From positions 1-38,320 of the forward strand of contig NZ_BKAG01000061.1 of the NCBI RefSeq assembly GCF_007992435.1: 38,320 nt of DNA, given 5' to 3'. The notes below the pieces were generated by a model. The model did no database searches and was not told the origin of the DNA. It saw nothing but the letters and a program-made list of their open reading frames with translations. Below are positions 1 through 8,761 of this stretch, piece by piece. The number at the start of each line of letters is the position of its first letter. Position 1 is the first letter of the stretch. This DNA comes from Prosthecobacter gellanilyticus. Its GTDB lineage: Bacteria; Verrucomicrobiota; Verrucomicrobiia; Verrucomicrobiales; Verrucomicrobiaceae. The translations under genes were made by a program, and so were the position numbers.

Positions 1-3
1 TCA

Positions 4-140
4 CTGGCGCGGTAGCGCCCCCACCCCCCGGTAGGGACGAGCTGTGTCTCGTCCGAAACTAAAACTCACCACACCCCGCCATCACCCCCAAGGCCCGAGC
101 TTTCCCAACCCCGCCCTCGCCCCTGGAAGTTCCACCCCCA
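4..140. repeat. Interspersed intergenic repeat, copy 1 (two hairpins)
   Basis: This stretch is clearly related to 6948-7112. Both begin with a GGCGC-GGYA-GCGCC hairpin (here 6-10/15-19), and both carry a TGTGTCTCGTCCGAA core followed by a C-rich tail with the same word order. Copy 1 also has a perfect 7-bp hairpin (35-41 with 48-54, loop 42-47) around the CTCGTCC core. It lies just downstream of the SNF2 helicase stop codon (204), so in that orientation it could act as a 3' end structure. No gene is visible in bases 1-203. Confidence 0.7.
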
Positions 141-203
141 TCCGCCCCACAAGGCCGAATGCCCAACTCCGACCTCCGACCTCAAAACTCCGAACTCACT
201 CCT

Positions 204-3200
204 CTACCCCAGCAACTCTTCCAAATCCCCTTCCCCCAATCCTGCCATCAACGGCGAATGCTCATCCAGCGTGGCCTCCACCAGCCCGCGCTTCTTCTGC
301 TGCAGCGCCAGGATGCGCTCCTCCACGGTGCCGCGCATCGCCAGCCGGTAAGCCGTGACGACACGCTGCTGACCGATACGATGCGCACGGTCAATGGCCT
401 GAGACTCCACCGCCGGGTTCCACCACGGATCCAGCAGGATCACATGATCCGCAGCCGTGAGGTTCAGACCGTAACCACCGGCCTTGAGACTGATGAGGAA
501 GACTTTGCGATTCGGATCACTCTGGAAGGCTTTCACCTGGGCCTCGCGATCATTGCTGGAGCCGTCAATGTAGCCGTAGTCGATGCCTTGATCATCGAGC
601 TTCGCACGCACGAGCTTTAGGTACTGCACGAACTGGCTGAAGACCAGCACCTTGCCGCCGGCCTCAAGGATGGCCTCGAGCTTGTCATTCAGCATCGGCC
701 ACTTGCCTGAGAGATCATCAGGGTCAAGAGCTTTGAGCGCATCATTGGTTACGCCAGTGAGACGCAGGTCACAGCAGGCCTGGCGCAGGCGCAGCAGGAC
801 GGTGAACATGGTCATCTTCGCACCACCTTGACCGGAACGTTTGCGCGCGGCCTTGATCTCCTCGCGACCTTCCTCCAAGACGCGGCGATAGAGCTCGGCC
901 TGCGCAGGCGAAGGCTCGCACCACAGCACCTGCTCGATCTTCTCGGGCAGGTCTTTCAGCACCTCGCGCTTCATGCGGCGCAGGAAGTAAGGACGGAGCA
1001 GTTTCTTGAGGCGATCACTCGCCGCGAGCCCCGCAGGAGAGTCGAGACCATTCTGAATGGGCTGTTCGAAGCGCTCCTTGAAGTTATCTCGACTGCCGAG
1101 ATACCCCGGAAGCGCGAACTGGTAGATGGACCAAAGGTCGCGCGTGCTGTTCTCCACCGGAGTACCGGTGAGCGCGAGACGCGCTCGTGACTTCAGCGAG
1201 CGCACCGCCTTCGAGGCATCCGTGTCTGGATTGCGGATGTAGCTGGCCTCATCCAGCAGCACGAGCTGCCAGGGCTGCTTTTGAAGGACATCCTGATCAC
1301 GCACCGCAAGCTGGTAAGTGGTGATGATGACATCAAACTCGGTTAGGCGCGAGAGCAGGCCGGCACGGTTCGAGCCCTGTGAAACCGCCACCTTCAAATG
1401 CGGCGCGAATTTCTCAAACTCCGCACGCCAGTTCCCCGTCAGGCTCTTCGGACAAACAATAAGCGTCGGCGCCGACCCAGACTCCCCCTTCCCAGATGCG
1501 TCTTGAGCATTGGGCTTTGGAACTTCCTTGGTCATTGGCCCGCTTGAACCTTGGGATTTCAAAGCCACGATCGTCGCAATACTCTGCACCGTCTTCCCAA
1601 GACCCATCTCGTCCCCCAGCACGCCGCCACGACCACTCTGAGCCTGGGTGACCAGCCATCTCACACCTAACAACTGATACGGCCTCAGCTTCGGACCGAG
1701 CTCTCCCAGCTTCGCCAGCAAAGACGCCTCATCCGTGAGCTTCGTGGGTGTTGCCTCCTCACCCAGGAAATAGTCCGCATGCAGGCCGCTGATGCGCGCG
1801 CCATCGGCGGTGAGCTGGAGCGGCACATCGCGCAATGTGTCCTCGAACTCTTCAACGCCGGACACATCGAGCAGATACTTTTTGCCGTTCTTCGCGGTGA
1901 CACTGCGCTGACCGCTGCGCACAAGCCGGAGCACCTCATTACGCGGCAGGCGGAAGCCATCCGGCGCTTCATAGGCGAACTCCATGGCCAGCCAGTCCTG
2001 ACCGCCGCTGCGGCGGTCGTCATCCGCCTCCCGACGATGAATCTGCGGTGTGATGCGCGCGACTCCGCGGGTGGCAGCGCGCCAGCGCTCACCCTCAGTC
2101 ACCTTCATCTCACGGCGCAGACGCGGGAGGTCCGTGGCGTAGAGTTGCAGCACAGCCTCAGGCTTTGTGAGCTTCCACACCAGCGTGTGACCGCTGGCCT
2201 CCACCCGCGTGCCGATCTGGAACCCGAGCGTCTCCATGAGCGCCATGAGGCGGCCTTCTTCAGACTCATTGCGCATGTAGAAGAGCCCTGGGGTGGTCGC
2301 GTCCTCAAATGGAAACAAGCTCTCTGCCGCACATTTCGGACCACTCTCCCCCACCAGCCATTCTTTCCCCGCAAAGGAAGCGCGCAGCACCGCCTCGGCC
2401 GCTTGCAGCGAACCATCCAGATGCAGCGTGAAACTGCACGGCACCGGCGCACAATGAAAATGCTCCAGACCCGCGCCTTTCAGCTCAAGCTGGAACGCAT
2501 CATTCAACGCCTCGCGCTGGGAGATGAGCCACTTCAGCGGACGACGCGCCGGGAGTTCGCGCAGCAAGCTCTCGCAGTCCGAAGACAAGGCAGGCAGCCT
2601 GAACAAACTCTGCGTCTCACGGCAAAACCACGGCCCGGTCGGCCGGGTCTGAATCAGCGGAAGCTGCCCCTCACCGGAAAAACGGAAGGTCACCTCCTTG
2701 TCTCCCGGCTTGGATTCTGCCGTGACGAGCAGACGCACCGGCTCGCGGGCAATGCTGAGCGGGAATCCACCACCACTCGGCTTCCCCGCAATCACGCGGG
2801 GATGCTCCGCCGCGCTGTGGAGGAAGTCATCGAAGGTGGCGCTCGGCAGAGAAAGCGGCGCGCTTTGCCCCTTCACACCCTTTTCAGCGAGCCAGGCCGC
2901 GAGCAGTGACTCCTCACCTTCCCCGCCCGGCGCATAGCGGACATAAGCCCCCACCGGCTCCCGCATCGTGCCGGTGAGCAGATTCTCCGGGAGGAAGACG
3001 CTGTAGGTGCCGGGGAGGCGGAGAGGCTGGAGTTTTCTGGGCGTAGCCTGACGTGGAGCGGATGGGGCTGGCTGAGATGGCGCAGCTTTCGGCAAACTGA
3101 CGTTTGCCGCTCCTCCGGACTTGGCGGCCAAGGCACGGGAGATCTCTGAGCCACCACCGTGGGCAGGCGGCCTTGCGCCAGCGCCCGCCTTCGGCCCCAG

Positions 3201-3464
3201 AATATGGGCCAGCACCACGGCGAGAGCGTGATCGCAGATCAACCCTCGGCGAGCCGTCGGGCACGTGCACAGGTTCTGCACGTCACTCTTGGACGAAAAA
3301 GCCAGCCCCGAGGCGAACTTGGTCTTTCCTCCGCCCGCCAGACCACGGATGCGCCCCGGTTCAGCGCTCTGAACCGTGACAAACCCGGCATCGACCAAGC
3401 CGCGAGCGGCTTTCATCGCCTGCCAGCCACCGATCTCGCCGAGCCATTTCTCCGTGATTTCCAT
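204..3464 (-). CDS. SWIM zinc-finger SNF2-family DEAD/DEAH-like helicase
   Basis: This 1086-residue protein is a Swi2/Snf2 ATPase, expected to move on double-stranded DNA or remodel DNA-protein complexes. An N-terminal SWIM zinc finger is visible as C66-x-C68...C77-x-H79. The C-terminal half has the SF2 motor: Walker A GDEMGLGKT near residue 616, motif II written DEAS instead of DEAH, LTGTPVENS (motif III), and the SNF2 hallmark ending in DRAHRIGQ near residue 1030. The middle (about 100-580) is a poorly conserved region typical of bacterial SWIM-SNF2 proteins. It is divergent from the ParA gene, with 58 bp between start codons, so the two share a promoter region. SNF2 proteins also occur in DISARM (DrmD), but the neighbours here are housekeeping genes, so a general DNA-repair or transcription role is more likely. 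The family call is firm; the role is inferred. Confidence 0.93.
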   Translation of the reverse strand: MEITEKWLGEIGGWQAMKAARGLVDAGFVTVQSAEPGRIRGLAGGGKTKFASGLAFSSKSDVQNLCTCPTARRGLICDHALAVVLAHILGPKAGAGARPPAHGGGSEISRALAAKSGGAANVSLPKAAPSQPAPSAPRQATPRKLQPLRLPGTYSVFLPENLLTGTMREPVGAYVRYAPGGEGEESLLAAWLAEKGVKGQSAPLSLPSATFDDFLHSAAEHPRVIAGKPSGGGFPLSIAREPVRLLVTAESKPGDKEVTFRFSGEGQLPLIQTRPTGPWFCRETQSLFRLPALSSDCESLLRELPARRPLKWLISQREALNDAFQLELKGAGLEHFHCAPVPCSFTLHLDGSLQAAEAVLRASFAGKEWLVGESGPKCAAESLFPFEDATTPGLFYMRNESEEGRLMALMETLGFQIGTRVEASGHTLVWKLTKPEAVLQLYATDLPRLRREMKVTEGERWRAATRGVARITPQIHRREADDDRRSGGQDWLAMEFAYEAPDGFRLPRNEVLRLVRSGQRSVTAKNGKKYLLDVSGVEEFEDTLRDVPLQLTADGARISGLHADYFLGEEATPTKLTDEASLLAKLGELGPKLRPYQLLGVRWLVTQAQSGRGGVLGDEMGLGKTVQSIATIVALKSQGSSGPMTKEVPKPNAQDASGKGESGSAPTLIVCPKSLTGNWRAEFEKFAPHLKVAVSQGSNRAGLLSRLTEFDVIITTYQLAVRDQDVLQKQPWQLVLLDEASYIRNPDTDASKAVRSLKSRARLALTGTPVENSTRDLWSIYQFALPGYLGSRDNFKERFEQPIQNGLDSPAGLAASDRLKKLLRPYFLRRMKREVLKDLPEKIEQVLWCEPSPAQAELYRRVLEEGREEIKAARKRSGQGGAKMTMFTVLLRLRQACCDLRLTGVTNDALKALDPDDLSGKWPMLNDKLEAILEAGGKVLVFSQFVQYLKLVRAKLDDQGIDYGYIDGSSNDREAQVKAFQSDPNRKVFLISLKAGGYGLNLTAADHVILLDPWWNPAVESQAIDRAHRIGQQRVVTAYRLAMRGTVEERILALQQKKRGLVEATLDEHSPLMAGLGEGDLEELLG

Positions 3465-3522
3465 TTCTTTTCTTTCTGGCGCGGGTGATGGTTCCTCTTC
3501 AAACTCACGTCAAGAGACACCT

Positions 3523-4296
3523 ATGCGGATCGTAGCAATCACCAATCAAAAAGGCGGAGTCGGCAAGACCACCACAGCCATCAATCTCGCCGCCTGCCTG
3601 GCTGCACGGGGAATCCGCACGCTGCTCATCGATCTGGATCCGCAGGCAAATGCCACCAGCGGTCTCGGTCTGGCTCAGGAAGATGGGGGCAGCCTCTACT
3701 CCGCGCTGGTGCTCGGCACGGACCCGCACACGGCCATCCGCAGCACCCGCATCCCGAACCTCTCCATCATCCGCAGCCATCAGGAACTGGCTGGTTGTGA
3801 GATTGAGTTGGCCCAGAGTGGCAATCATCTCGCCCGCCTGCGCGAGGTGATCGAGCCCCTGCGCGCCTCGAACCATTTTGACTACATCCTTCTCGACTGC
3901 CCGCCCTCCCTCGGCGTGCTCATGACCTCCGCTCTCGCAGCTGCGGACGAGCTCCTGGTCCCGCTGCAGTGCGAGTACTTCGGCCTGGAAGGCCTCGGCA
4001 AGATCGTCGGCGTGGTCCAGCAGATCCGCGAATGCGGCGCCAACCCGAACCTCCTGCTCGAAGGCATCGTCATGACCATGTACGATTCCCGCGCCAATCT
4101 GGCCCAGCAGGTGGTGAGCGACGTCAAGAACTACTTCGCCGAGATCATCTACACCGCTGTCATTCCCCGCACCGTCCGTCTCGGTGAGGCCCCCAGCTTC
4201 GGCAAGGCCATCATCGAATACGAACCCAACGGCCGCGGCGCCACCGCCTACCGCGCCCTGGCCGAGGAGTTCCTCGCCCGCCGCGCCGGCAAGTAG
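3523..4296 (+). CDS. ParA/Soj-family ATPase
   Basis: This is a 257-residue P-loop ATPase of the ParA/MinD superfamily. It has a deviant Walker A KGGVGKTT at residues 10-17, a Walker A' LLIDLDPQAN and a Walker B LLDCPPSLG. Family members form ATP-dependent dimers on DNA and position chromosomes, plasmids or protein assemblies. I chose the ATG at 3523 because the ParA fold begins immediately there (MRIVAITNQ); the frame stays open upstream to 3376, but that part does not look like protein and would overlap the divergent helicase start. ParA genes are usually followed by parB. Here a repeat-bearing gap and then an unrelated cytochrome gene follow, so the partner is missing or elsewhere. It could be the chromosomal Soj or an orphan positioning ATPase. 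Confidence 0.93.
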   Translation: MRIVAITNQKGGVGKTTTAINLAACLAARGIRTLLIDLDPQANATSGLGLAQEDGGSLYSALVLGTDPHTAIRSTRIPNLSIIRSHQELAGCEIELAQSGNHLARLREVIEPLRASNHFDYILLDCPPSLGVLMTSALAAADELLVPLQCEYFGLEGLGKIVGVVQQIRECGANPNLLLEGIVMTMYDSRANLAQQVVSDVKNYFAEIIYTAVIPRTVRLGEAPSFGKAIIEYEPNGRGATAYRALAEEFLARRAGK

Positions 4297-4299
4297 CGT

Positions 4300-4410
4300 G
4301 ATGTAGCGGAACTCGTGTGAGTTCCGAAGCTCCACAAACACACCACGCCCCCTCCTTTCGCAGGTCGGCTTCAGCCGTCCATGGAGCGCGGATCTCCGAA
4401 TCCGCAGCCG
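4300..4410. repeat. Intergenic hairpin cluster downstream of parA-like gene
   Basis: Two short perfect inverted repeats lie directly after the ParA stop. GGAACTC-GTGT-GAGTTCC occupies 4308-4325 (7-bp stem), and GCGGAT-CTCCGA-ATCCGC occupies 4388-4405 (6-bp stem). Neither is followed by a T-run, so they are not textbook terminators. Hairpins of this style recur between genes in Verrucomicrobia in my general knowledge, which suggests dispersed palindromic elements. The rest of 4297-4549 shows no gene. Confidence 0.55.
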
Positions 4411-4549
4411 GGTAGCCAACTCCACACGGGTAGCCTGTCCCCATCACGCGTTCACCTCGAAGTCCTGTGCGAGGGATGCCAAACTCATCCCAGGAACCTC
4501 GAAAGAGCCGCCTGCGAGCTTCGTTTCCCCGCTCCCCCCTTTTAGTTAG

Positions 4550-6877
4550 ATGCTACGCCTCTGTCTCATTCTCGCCCTCGGCACCTCGTTCGTCCGGTCC
4601 ATGGCCGCGCTGCCAGCACCGCTCCGCACCTTCATCGACCAGCACTGTGTCGACTGCCATGACGCGGACGTGAAGAAGGGCGGGCTGGACCTCACAGCGC
4701 TGAGCTTTGACCCGCTTGATGGTGCCCGCCTCAAATCCTGGCAGCATGTCTTCGAGCGCGTGCGAGATGGCGAGATGCCCCCCAAGAAGAAGCCGCAGCC
4801 CGCCCAACCAGAGCTCGAAAGCTTTCTCACCGCACTCAGGGAACCTCTCCTGAAAGCAGATGCCGCAGACATCGCCGCAAACGGTCGCGTGCAGAGCCGT
4901 CGCCTCACCCGCACGGAGTATGAGCACACGCTGCATGATTTGTTAGGCATCGACATTCCGCTGAAGAGCCTGCTGCCGGAAGATCGCGCCTCCCACGGCT
5001 TTGAGACCGTGGCGGAGGGCCAGCAGCTTTCCCATCACCAGCTCGCCCGCTATCTCGATGTCGCCGACCAGGCCCTGAGCGAGGCCTTCAATCGTGCGCT
5101 GAAGGGTGACAAGCCCTTCAACATCCACTGCACCCCGAAGGAACTGGCCAAGTTCACCCGCGGCAACTATCGCGGCCCCGATTTCCGCGATGGCAAGAGC
5201 CTCTCCTGGCCCATCACCCTCCAGTTCTTCGGCCGCATGAAGGTCACCGAGGTGCCTGACGACGGCTGGTATCGCATCACCCTGCATGACGTGCAGGCCG
5301 TCAATCCCGGCCCCGGCGGCGTGGTGTGGGGCGTGCTGCGCAGCGGTGTTTGTTATTCCAATGCGCCCATGCTGTATCACATCGGCCTCGTGGGTGCCAC
5401 CACCACGCCGCGTGACATGACCTTTGAGGCCTGGATTCAAAAGGACCACATGCTGGAGCTGCGCCCGCAAGATGCCACCCTGAAGCGCGCACAAACCGGC
5501 GCGAACGGCGGCAATGTGTCCTTCGAAGGGCGTGATCTGGCCAGGCAAGGCTTCGCAGGCATCGCCCACACCGGCATCGACATCCAGCGCATCCACCCGA
5601 ATGCCGGGCCCGAGCTTTTGAAGAAAAGATTGTTCGGCGAAGGTGGCATGGAAGGAGTCACTCCCGAAAACATCGGCAGGCTCGTCACCCGCTTTGCCAG
5701 CAAGGCATTCCGCCGCCCCGTGACCAATGAACAAGGCGCGCCCTACGTGACCATGGCTCAGAAAGCCCTGGGTGAAGGCGAGACACCCTTTGAGGCTCTG
5801 CGCACCGCTTACCGCGCCATCCTCTGCTCGCCGCGCTTCCTCACCTTCACGGAGGCTCCCGGAGCGCTCGATGACCATGCCATCGCCTCACGCTTGAGCT
5901 ACGCGCTGTGGGTTTCCATGCCGGATTACAAGCTCACCACCCTGGCCAACGAAGGCAAGCTGAAGGACCCAGTTGTGCTGGCTGAACAGGTGGAGCGCAT
6001 GCTCACGGATCCGAAGGCGAAACGCTTCATCGAAAGCTTCACCGACCAGTGGCTGAAGCTGAACCAGATTGACTTCACCAATCCTGACAACCGCCTCTAT
6101 CGCGGCTTTGATCCCATCGTGCAGGAGTCCATGCTCCTGGAGACGCGCAGCTATGTGACCGAGATGATTCAGAAGGACCTGAGCATCACCCATCTGGTGG
6201 ACTCTGACTTCACCTTCCTGAACGAGCGCCTCGCCCGCCACTATGGCGATGACTTGAAGATCGAGGCCGGTGACGGCCTGCAAAAGGTCGCCCTGCCTCC
6301 AGCTTCACGGCGCGGCGGCTTGGTCACTCAAGGCGCCATTCTCAAAGTCACCGCCGATGGCACCAGCACCTCCCCCGTGGTGCGCGGCGTCTTCATCAAC
6401 GAGCGCATCCTCGGCAATCACATCCCGCCACCACCACCAGGCATCCCCGCCATCGAGCCTGACATCCGCGGCGCCACCAGCATTCGGGATCAACTTGCCA
6501 AGCACCGCAACAACGAGTCCTGCGCATCCTGCCACCAGACCATCGACCCACCCGGCTTCGCCTTGGAAAACTATGATCCCGTGGGCGTCTGGCGCACCGG
6601 CTATGGCAAGGACGGCAAAGGTGCCAAAGTGGACCCCTCAGGCACCACCCCCGAAGGCGATGCCTTTGCCAGCCTCGCCGCCTGGCAAAAAATCCAGAGC
6701 CAGCGCGCCGACGGCCTCGCCCGCGGCTTCGCCACCCAGTTCCTCACCTACGCCACCGGCGCCCCCCTGCGCTTCAGCAACGAATCCGCAGTGGATCAAT
6801 TGGTTAGGCAATCCAAAGGCAACACCCGCTCCCTCATCCGCGAGGCCGTCCTCAGCGAAGCGTTTTTACGCAAGTGA
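4550..6877 (+). CDS. Exported c-type cytochrome, DUF1592/DUF1588/DUF1585 family
   Basis: This 775-residue secreted protein has the composite architecture characteristic of Planctomycetes and Verrucomicrobia. It runs: signal peptide (about 1-20), PSCyt1-type heme domain with C33-x-x-C36-H37, DUF1587, a central beta-rich DUF1595-like part, DUF1592, DUF1588 with a second heme motif C658-x-x-C661-H662, and C-terminal DUF1585. It probably binds covalent heme in the periplasm and transfers electrons; the physiological substrate is unknown. The usual neighbour is a DUF1552 protein, but here the next gene is a convergent glycosyltransferase, so this copy stands alone. No Shine-Dalgarno sequence is apparent before the ATG, which is common in this phylum. 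Family assignment is confident, function is not. Confidence 0.93.
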   Translation: MLRLCLILALGTSFVRSMAALPAPLRTFIDQHCVDCHDADVKKGGLDLTALSFDPLDGARLKSWQHVFERVRDGEMPPKKKPQPAQPELESFLTALREPLLKADAADIAANGRVQSRRLTRTEYEHTLHDLLGIDIPLKSLLPEDRASHGFETVAEGQQLSHHQLARYLDVADQALSEAFNRALKGDKPFNIHCTPKELAKFTRGNYRGPDFRDGKSLSWPITLQFFGRMKVTEVPDDGWYRITLHDVQAVNPGPGGVVWGVLRSGVCYSNAPMLYHIGLVGATTTPRDMTFEAWIQKDHMLELRPQDATLKRAQTGANGGNVSFEGRDLARQGFAGIAHTGIDIQRIHPNAGPELLKKRLFGEGGMEGVTPENIGRLVTRFASKAFRRPVTNEQGAPYVTMAQKALGEGETPFEALRTAYRAILCSPRFLTFTEAPGALDDHAIASRLSYALWVSMPDYKLTTLANEGKLKDPVVLAEQVERMLTDPKAKRFIESFTDQWLKLNQIDFTNPDNRLYRGFDPIVQESMLLETRSYVTEMIQKDLSITHLVDSDFTFLNERLARHYGDDLKIEAGDGLQKVALPPASRRGGLVTQGAILKVTADGTSTSPVVRGVFINERILGNHIPPPPPGIPAIEPDIRGATSIRDQLAKHRNNESCASCHQTIDPPGFALENYDPVGVWRTGYGKDGKGAKVDPSGTTPEGDAFASLAAWQKIQSQRADGLARGFATQFLTYATGAPLRFSNESAVDQLVRQSKGNTRSLIREAVLSEAFLRK

Positions 6878-6947
6878 TGCAGTCGCGATAGCGTCCCGCG
6901 CACGCGAGACGTGACACCGTTGTCCGCGCAGTGGTCCCCCAGCCCCC

Positions 6948-7112
6948 TTGGCGCGGCAGCGCCCCCAAAACCCAGGTAGGAAAGAGCCCCGTTCTCCGAA
7001 GCAGGACTGCGAAGGATGAATGTGTCTCGTCCGAAGCTCAAACTCACCGCGCCCCACCATCTTCCCGAGGTCCGAGTTTTTCCAACCCCACCCTCCCCCC
7101 TGGAAAAACACC
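6948..7112. repeat. Interspersed intergenic repeat, copy 2
   Basis: This is the second copy of the element at 4-140, in the same orientation. It shares the GGCGC-GGCA-GCGCC hairpin (6950-6963), the TGTGTCTCGTCCGAA core near 7021-7035, and a C-rich tail ending in a CCTGGAA word. Between hairpin and core it carries extra sequence absent from copy 1, and the core hairpin's left arm is lost. It sits in the gap between the cytochrome stop (6877) and the convergent glycosyltransferase stop (7135). Confidence 0.7.
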
Positions 7113-7134
7113 CCGCGTCCAATTCCTCCATTCC

Positions 7135-8049
7135 TCACCTCACCATCCCCATCACCGTATCCCGCACCGCCTCATACGGCAGCTTCCTCCACTCCCCCTC
7201 CGGAGCACGCAGCACCCTCAAACCCGTTTGCGGCGGCGCCCACGTCACCGGATCCGTCGGCCCAAACAGCAACAAACACGGCACCCCGCAAGTCGATGCC
7301 AGATGCGAGATCCCGCTGTCATGCCCGAGAAATAGCGAGCACGTCCCCAAACGCTCCGCCAGCTCCGTCAACGGCAGTCCGCTCCACCTCTCCCAAGGCA
7401 GATCCACCGGCACCGTGCCTCTCTCCATCTCCGCCTCCCCCATGACCAAAACAATCTCCGCGTCCGGATGCTTCTCCGTGATCTCTTGCGCAATCCGCCG
7501 CCAGCCCTCAACCGGCCAGTTCTTCGTCAGCGAGCCGCTTCCCAGATGAAGGGCAATGCGCTTCGGCACGATCTGCGCGCCTCCACCTAACAAAGGTTGC
7601 CGCCAGTCCGGCTCCTCCAGAAACATGGCCAGCTTTTCCAGCGACCTCGCCAGCTGCTTCGCCGCATGCCCCTGCCCCGGGATGACGTTGTGCGGACATT
7701 CGATCAGCGTTTTGACACCGATCTTCTCCAGGTTCTCGCGCACAATGCCATCCGGATCATAGAGATAGCTCACGATCATGTTGTAGCTCCGCAGATCCTC
7801 CGCCAGCGCCGGGTCAATCTGCGCCCCGCGCGCATACAGCAGGGCCAGACGCCGGTCACCCAGGGTTCGCACAGAATCGGCAACTCCCGCTTTGACTGCA
7901 AGGCTGGCAATCCCCGGATATCCCATGACCTCGATCTGCACTCTTGGCAGATTTTGCCTCAGCAAACGGATGGCCGGCAGCGTGAGAATGAAATCCCCAA
8001 TCGCCCCGCCACGGATCACCAGCACACGGGGTCGCGCGGAGTCGTCCAT
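7135..8049 (-). CDS. Glycosyltransferase family 9 (heptosyltransferase-like)
   Basis: This 304-residue GT-B enzyme resembles ADP-heptose:LPS heptosyltransferases. The N-terminus carries the family signature VLVIRGGAIGDFILTLPAI near residues 9-27. The C-terminal half has a nucleotide-sugar binding region with GHDSGISHLA and LFGPTDP, the typical GT9 acceptor/donor loop. It should transfer a sugar to a cell-envelope glycolipid at the cytoplasmic face of the inner membrane. It starts 11 bp after the end of the upstream membrane-protein gene (8061-8651), so the two are probably one transcript. No other LPS genes are in the window, so the sugar and acceptor cannot be named. It is somewhat shorter than classical WaaC/WaaF. 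Confidence 0.9.
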   Translation of the reverse strand: MDDSARPRVLVIRGGAIGDFILTLPAIRLLRQNLPRVQIEVMGYPGIASLAVKAGVADSVRTLGDRRLALLYARGAQIDPALAEDLRSYNMIVSYLYDPDGIVRENLEKIGVKTLIECPHNVIPGQGHAAKQLARSLEKLAMFLEEPDWRQPLLGGGAQIVPKRIALHLGSGSLTKNWPVEGWRRIAQEITEKHPDAEIVLVMGEAEMERGTVPVDLPWERWSGLPLTELAERLGTCSLFLGHDSGISHLASTCGVPCLLLFGPTDPVTWAPPQTGLRVLRAPEGEWRKLPYEAVRDTVMGMVR

Positions 8050-8060
8050 GCGCAGTCGGC

Positions 8061-8651
8061 TCAGTAAGTCGTCACCGCCAGCACCAGCAGCGCGGCCCCG
8101 TAGGCCACGCCACCCCAGACAGCCGCTTTCCAGCGCGCATCCTTGGCCACCACCCAGGTGATCCAGTCACGCATCAGATACGGCATGCCGATGAAATACA
8201 TGCCCACGATGATCCAGGCATAAGCCAGCACCGGCAGCAGCAGACGGGTATGTTGCGGCTGGAGAAAGGCCGAGGCCAGCGTGGGTCCCGCCATCAGCAG
8301 CATCAGACTGCCGAGCGCGCGCACCGCCAGGAACTCCCGCACATAAGCCAGCACCAGCACGAAGCCGATGGGCACCAGCGTGAGGAACCACTTCCGCAGG
8401 AAGAAGAACTCACCCATGTCCATGTTCGCCAGCACCATCATGCCCCAGATGAAGTCGATCGTCAGCAGCAGCGCACCCCAGCCATAGTTTCGCGGGAAGC
8501 CGCGGAGGAAGGTCTTGGCCTTGTCACCACTCTTCCAGGCCATCAGATGACCGGCCAGCAGAGCCAGCCCCAGGACGATGCCCACAGGCTTCATCGGCAG
8601 GCCGCCTGTCTCAGACAGGTGGTAAAGATAGTCGTGGAGGTCTTTGAACAT
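8061..8651 (-). CDS. Hypothetical polytopic membrane protein
   Basis: This is a 196-residue protein that I do not recognise. It is strongly hydrophobic, with about five to six membrane spans: roughly residues 20-40, 58-76, 84-106, 108-130, 135-155 and 172-194. There is a short cytoplasmic-looking N-terminus and no signal-type cleavage site. It is the first gene of a two-gene minus-strand unit with the GT9 glycosyltransferase and divergent from the NusG-like gene. The pairing suggests a role in envelope glycan or lipid metabolism, but that is only contextual inference. Confidence 0.75.
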   Translation of the reverse strand: MFKDLHDYLYHLSETGGLPMKPVGIVLGLALLAGHLMAWKSGDKAKTFLRGFPRNYGWGALLLTIDFIWGMMVLANMDMGEFFFLRKWFLTLVPIGFVLVLAYVREFLAVRALGSLMLLMAGPTLASAFLQPQHTRLLLPVLAYAWIIVGMYFIGMPYLMRDWITWVVAKDARWKAAVWGGVAYGAALLVLAVTTY

Positions 8652-8761
8652 GGGTTGGGGGGGAGCGCAGAGGGCGCGGCGCGCAGACTGGAGCAGGGGC
8701 GCGGATTGCGCAAACGGGAGTTGCCCCTTCCCTCCTTCCGCAGTACCTACCCTCGTCTTTC

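Noticed and set aside
44..620. Two overlapping plus-strand frames at the left edge
   Set aside because: They lie in the C-rich intergenic repeat and antisense to the helicase 3' end; the translations are Pro/Ala/Arg-biased.
1779..2909. Plus-strand open frame of 376 codons
   Set aside because: It is antisense to the SNF2 helicase and has no protein-like features.
3376..3522. Longer N-terminus for the ParA protein
   Set aside because: The extra 49 residues precede the canonical MRIVAITNQ start, overlap the divergent helicase start and are not protein-like.
3505..4425. Long minus-strand open frame of 306 codons
   Set aside because: It is the antisense shadow of the ParA gene, produced by high GC content.
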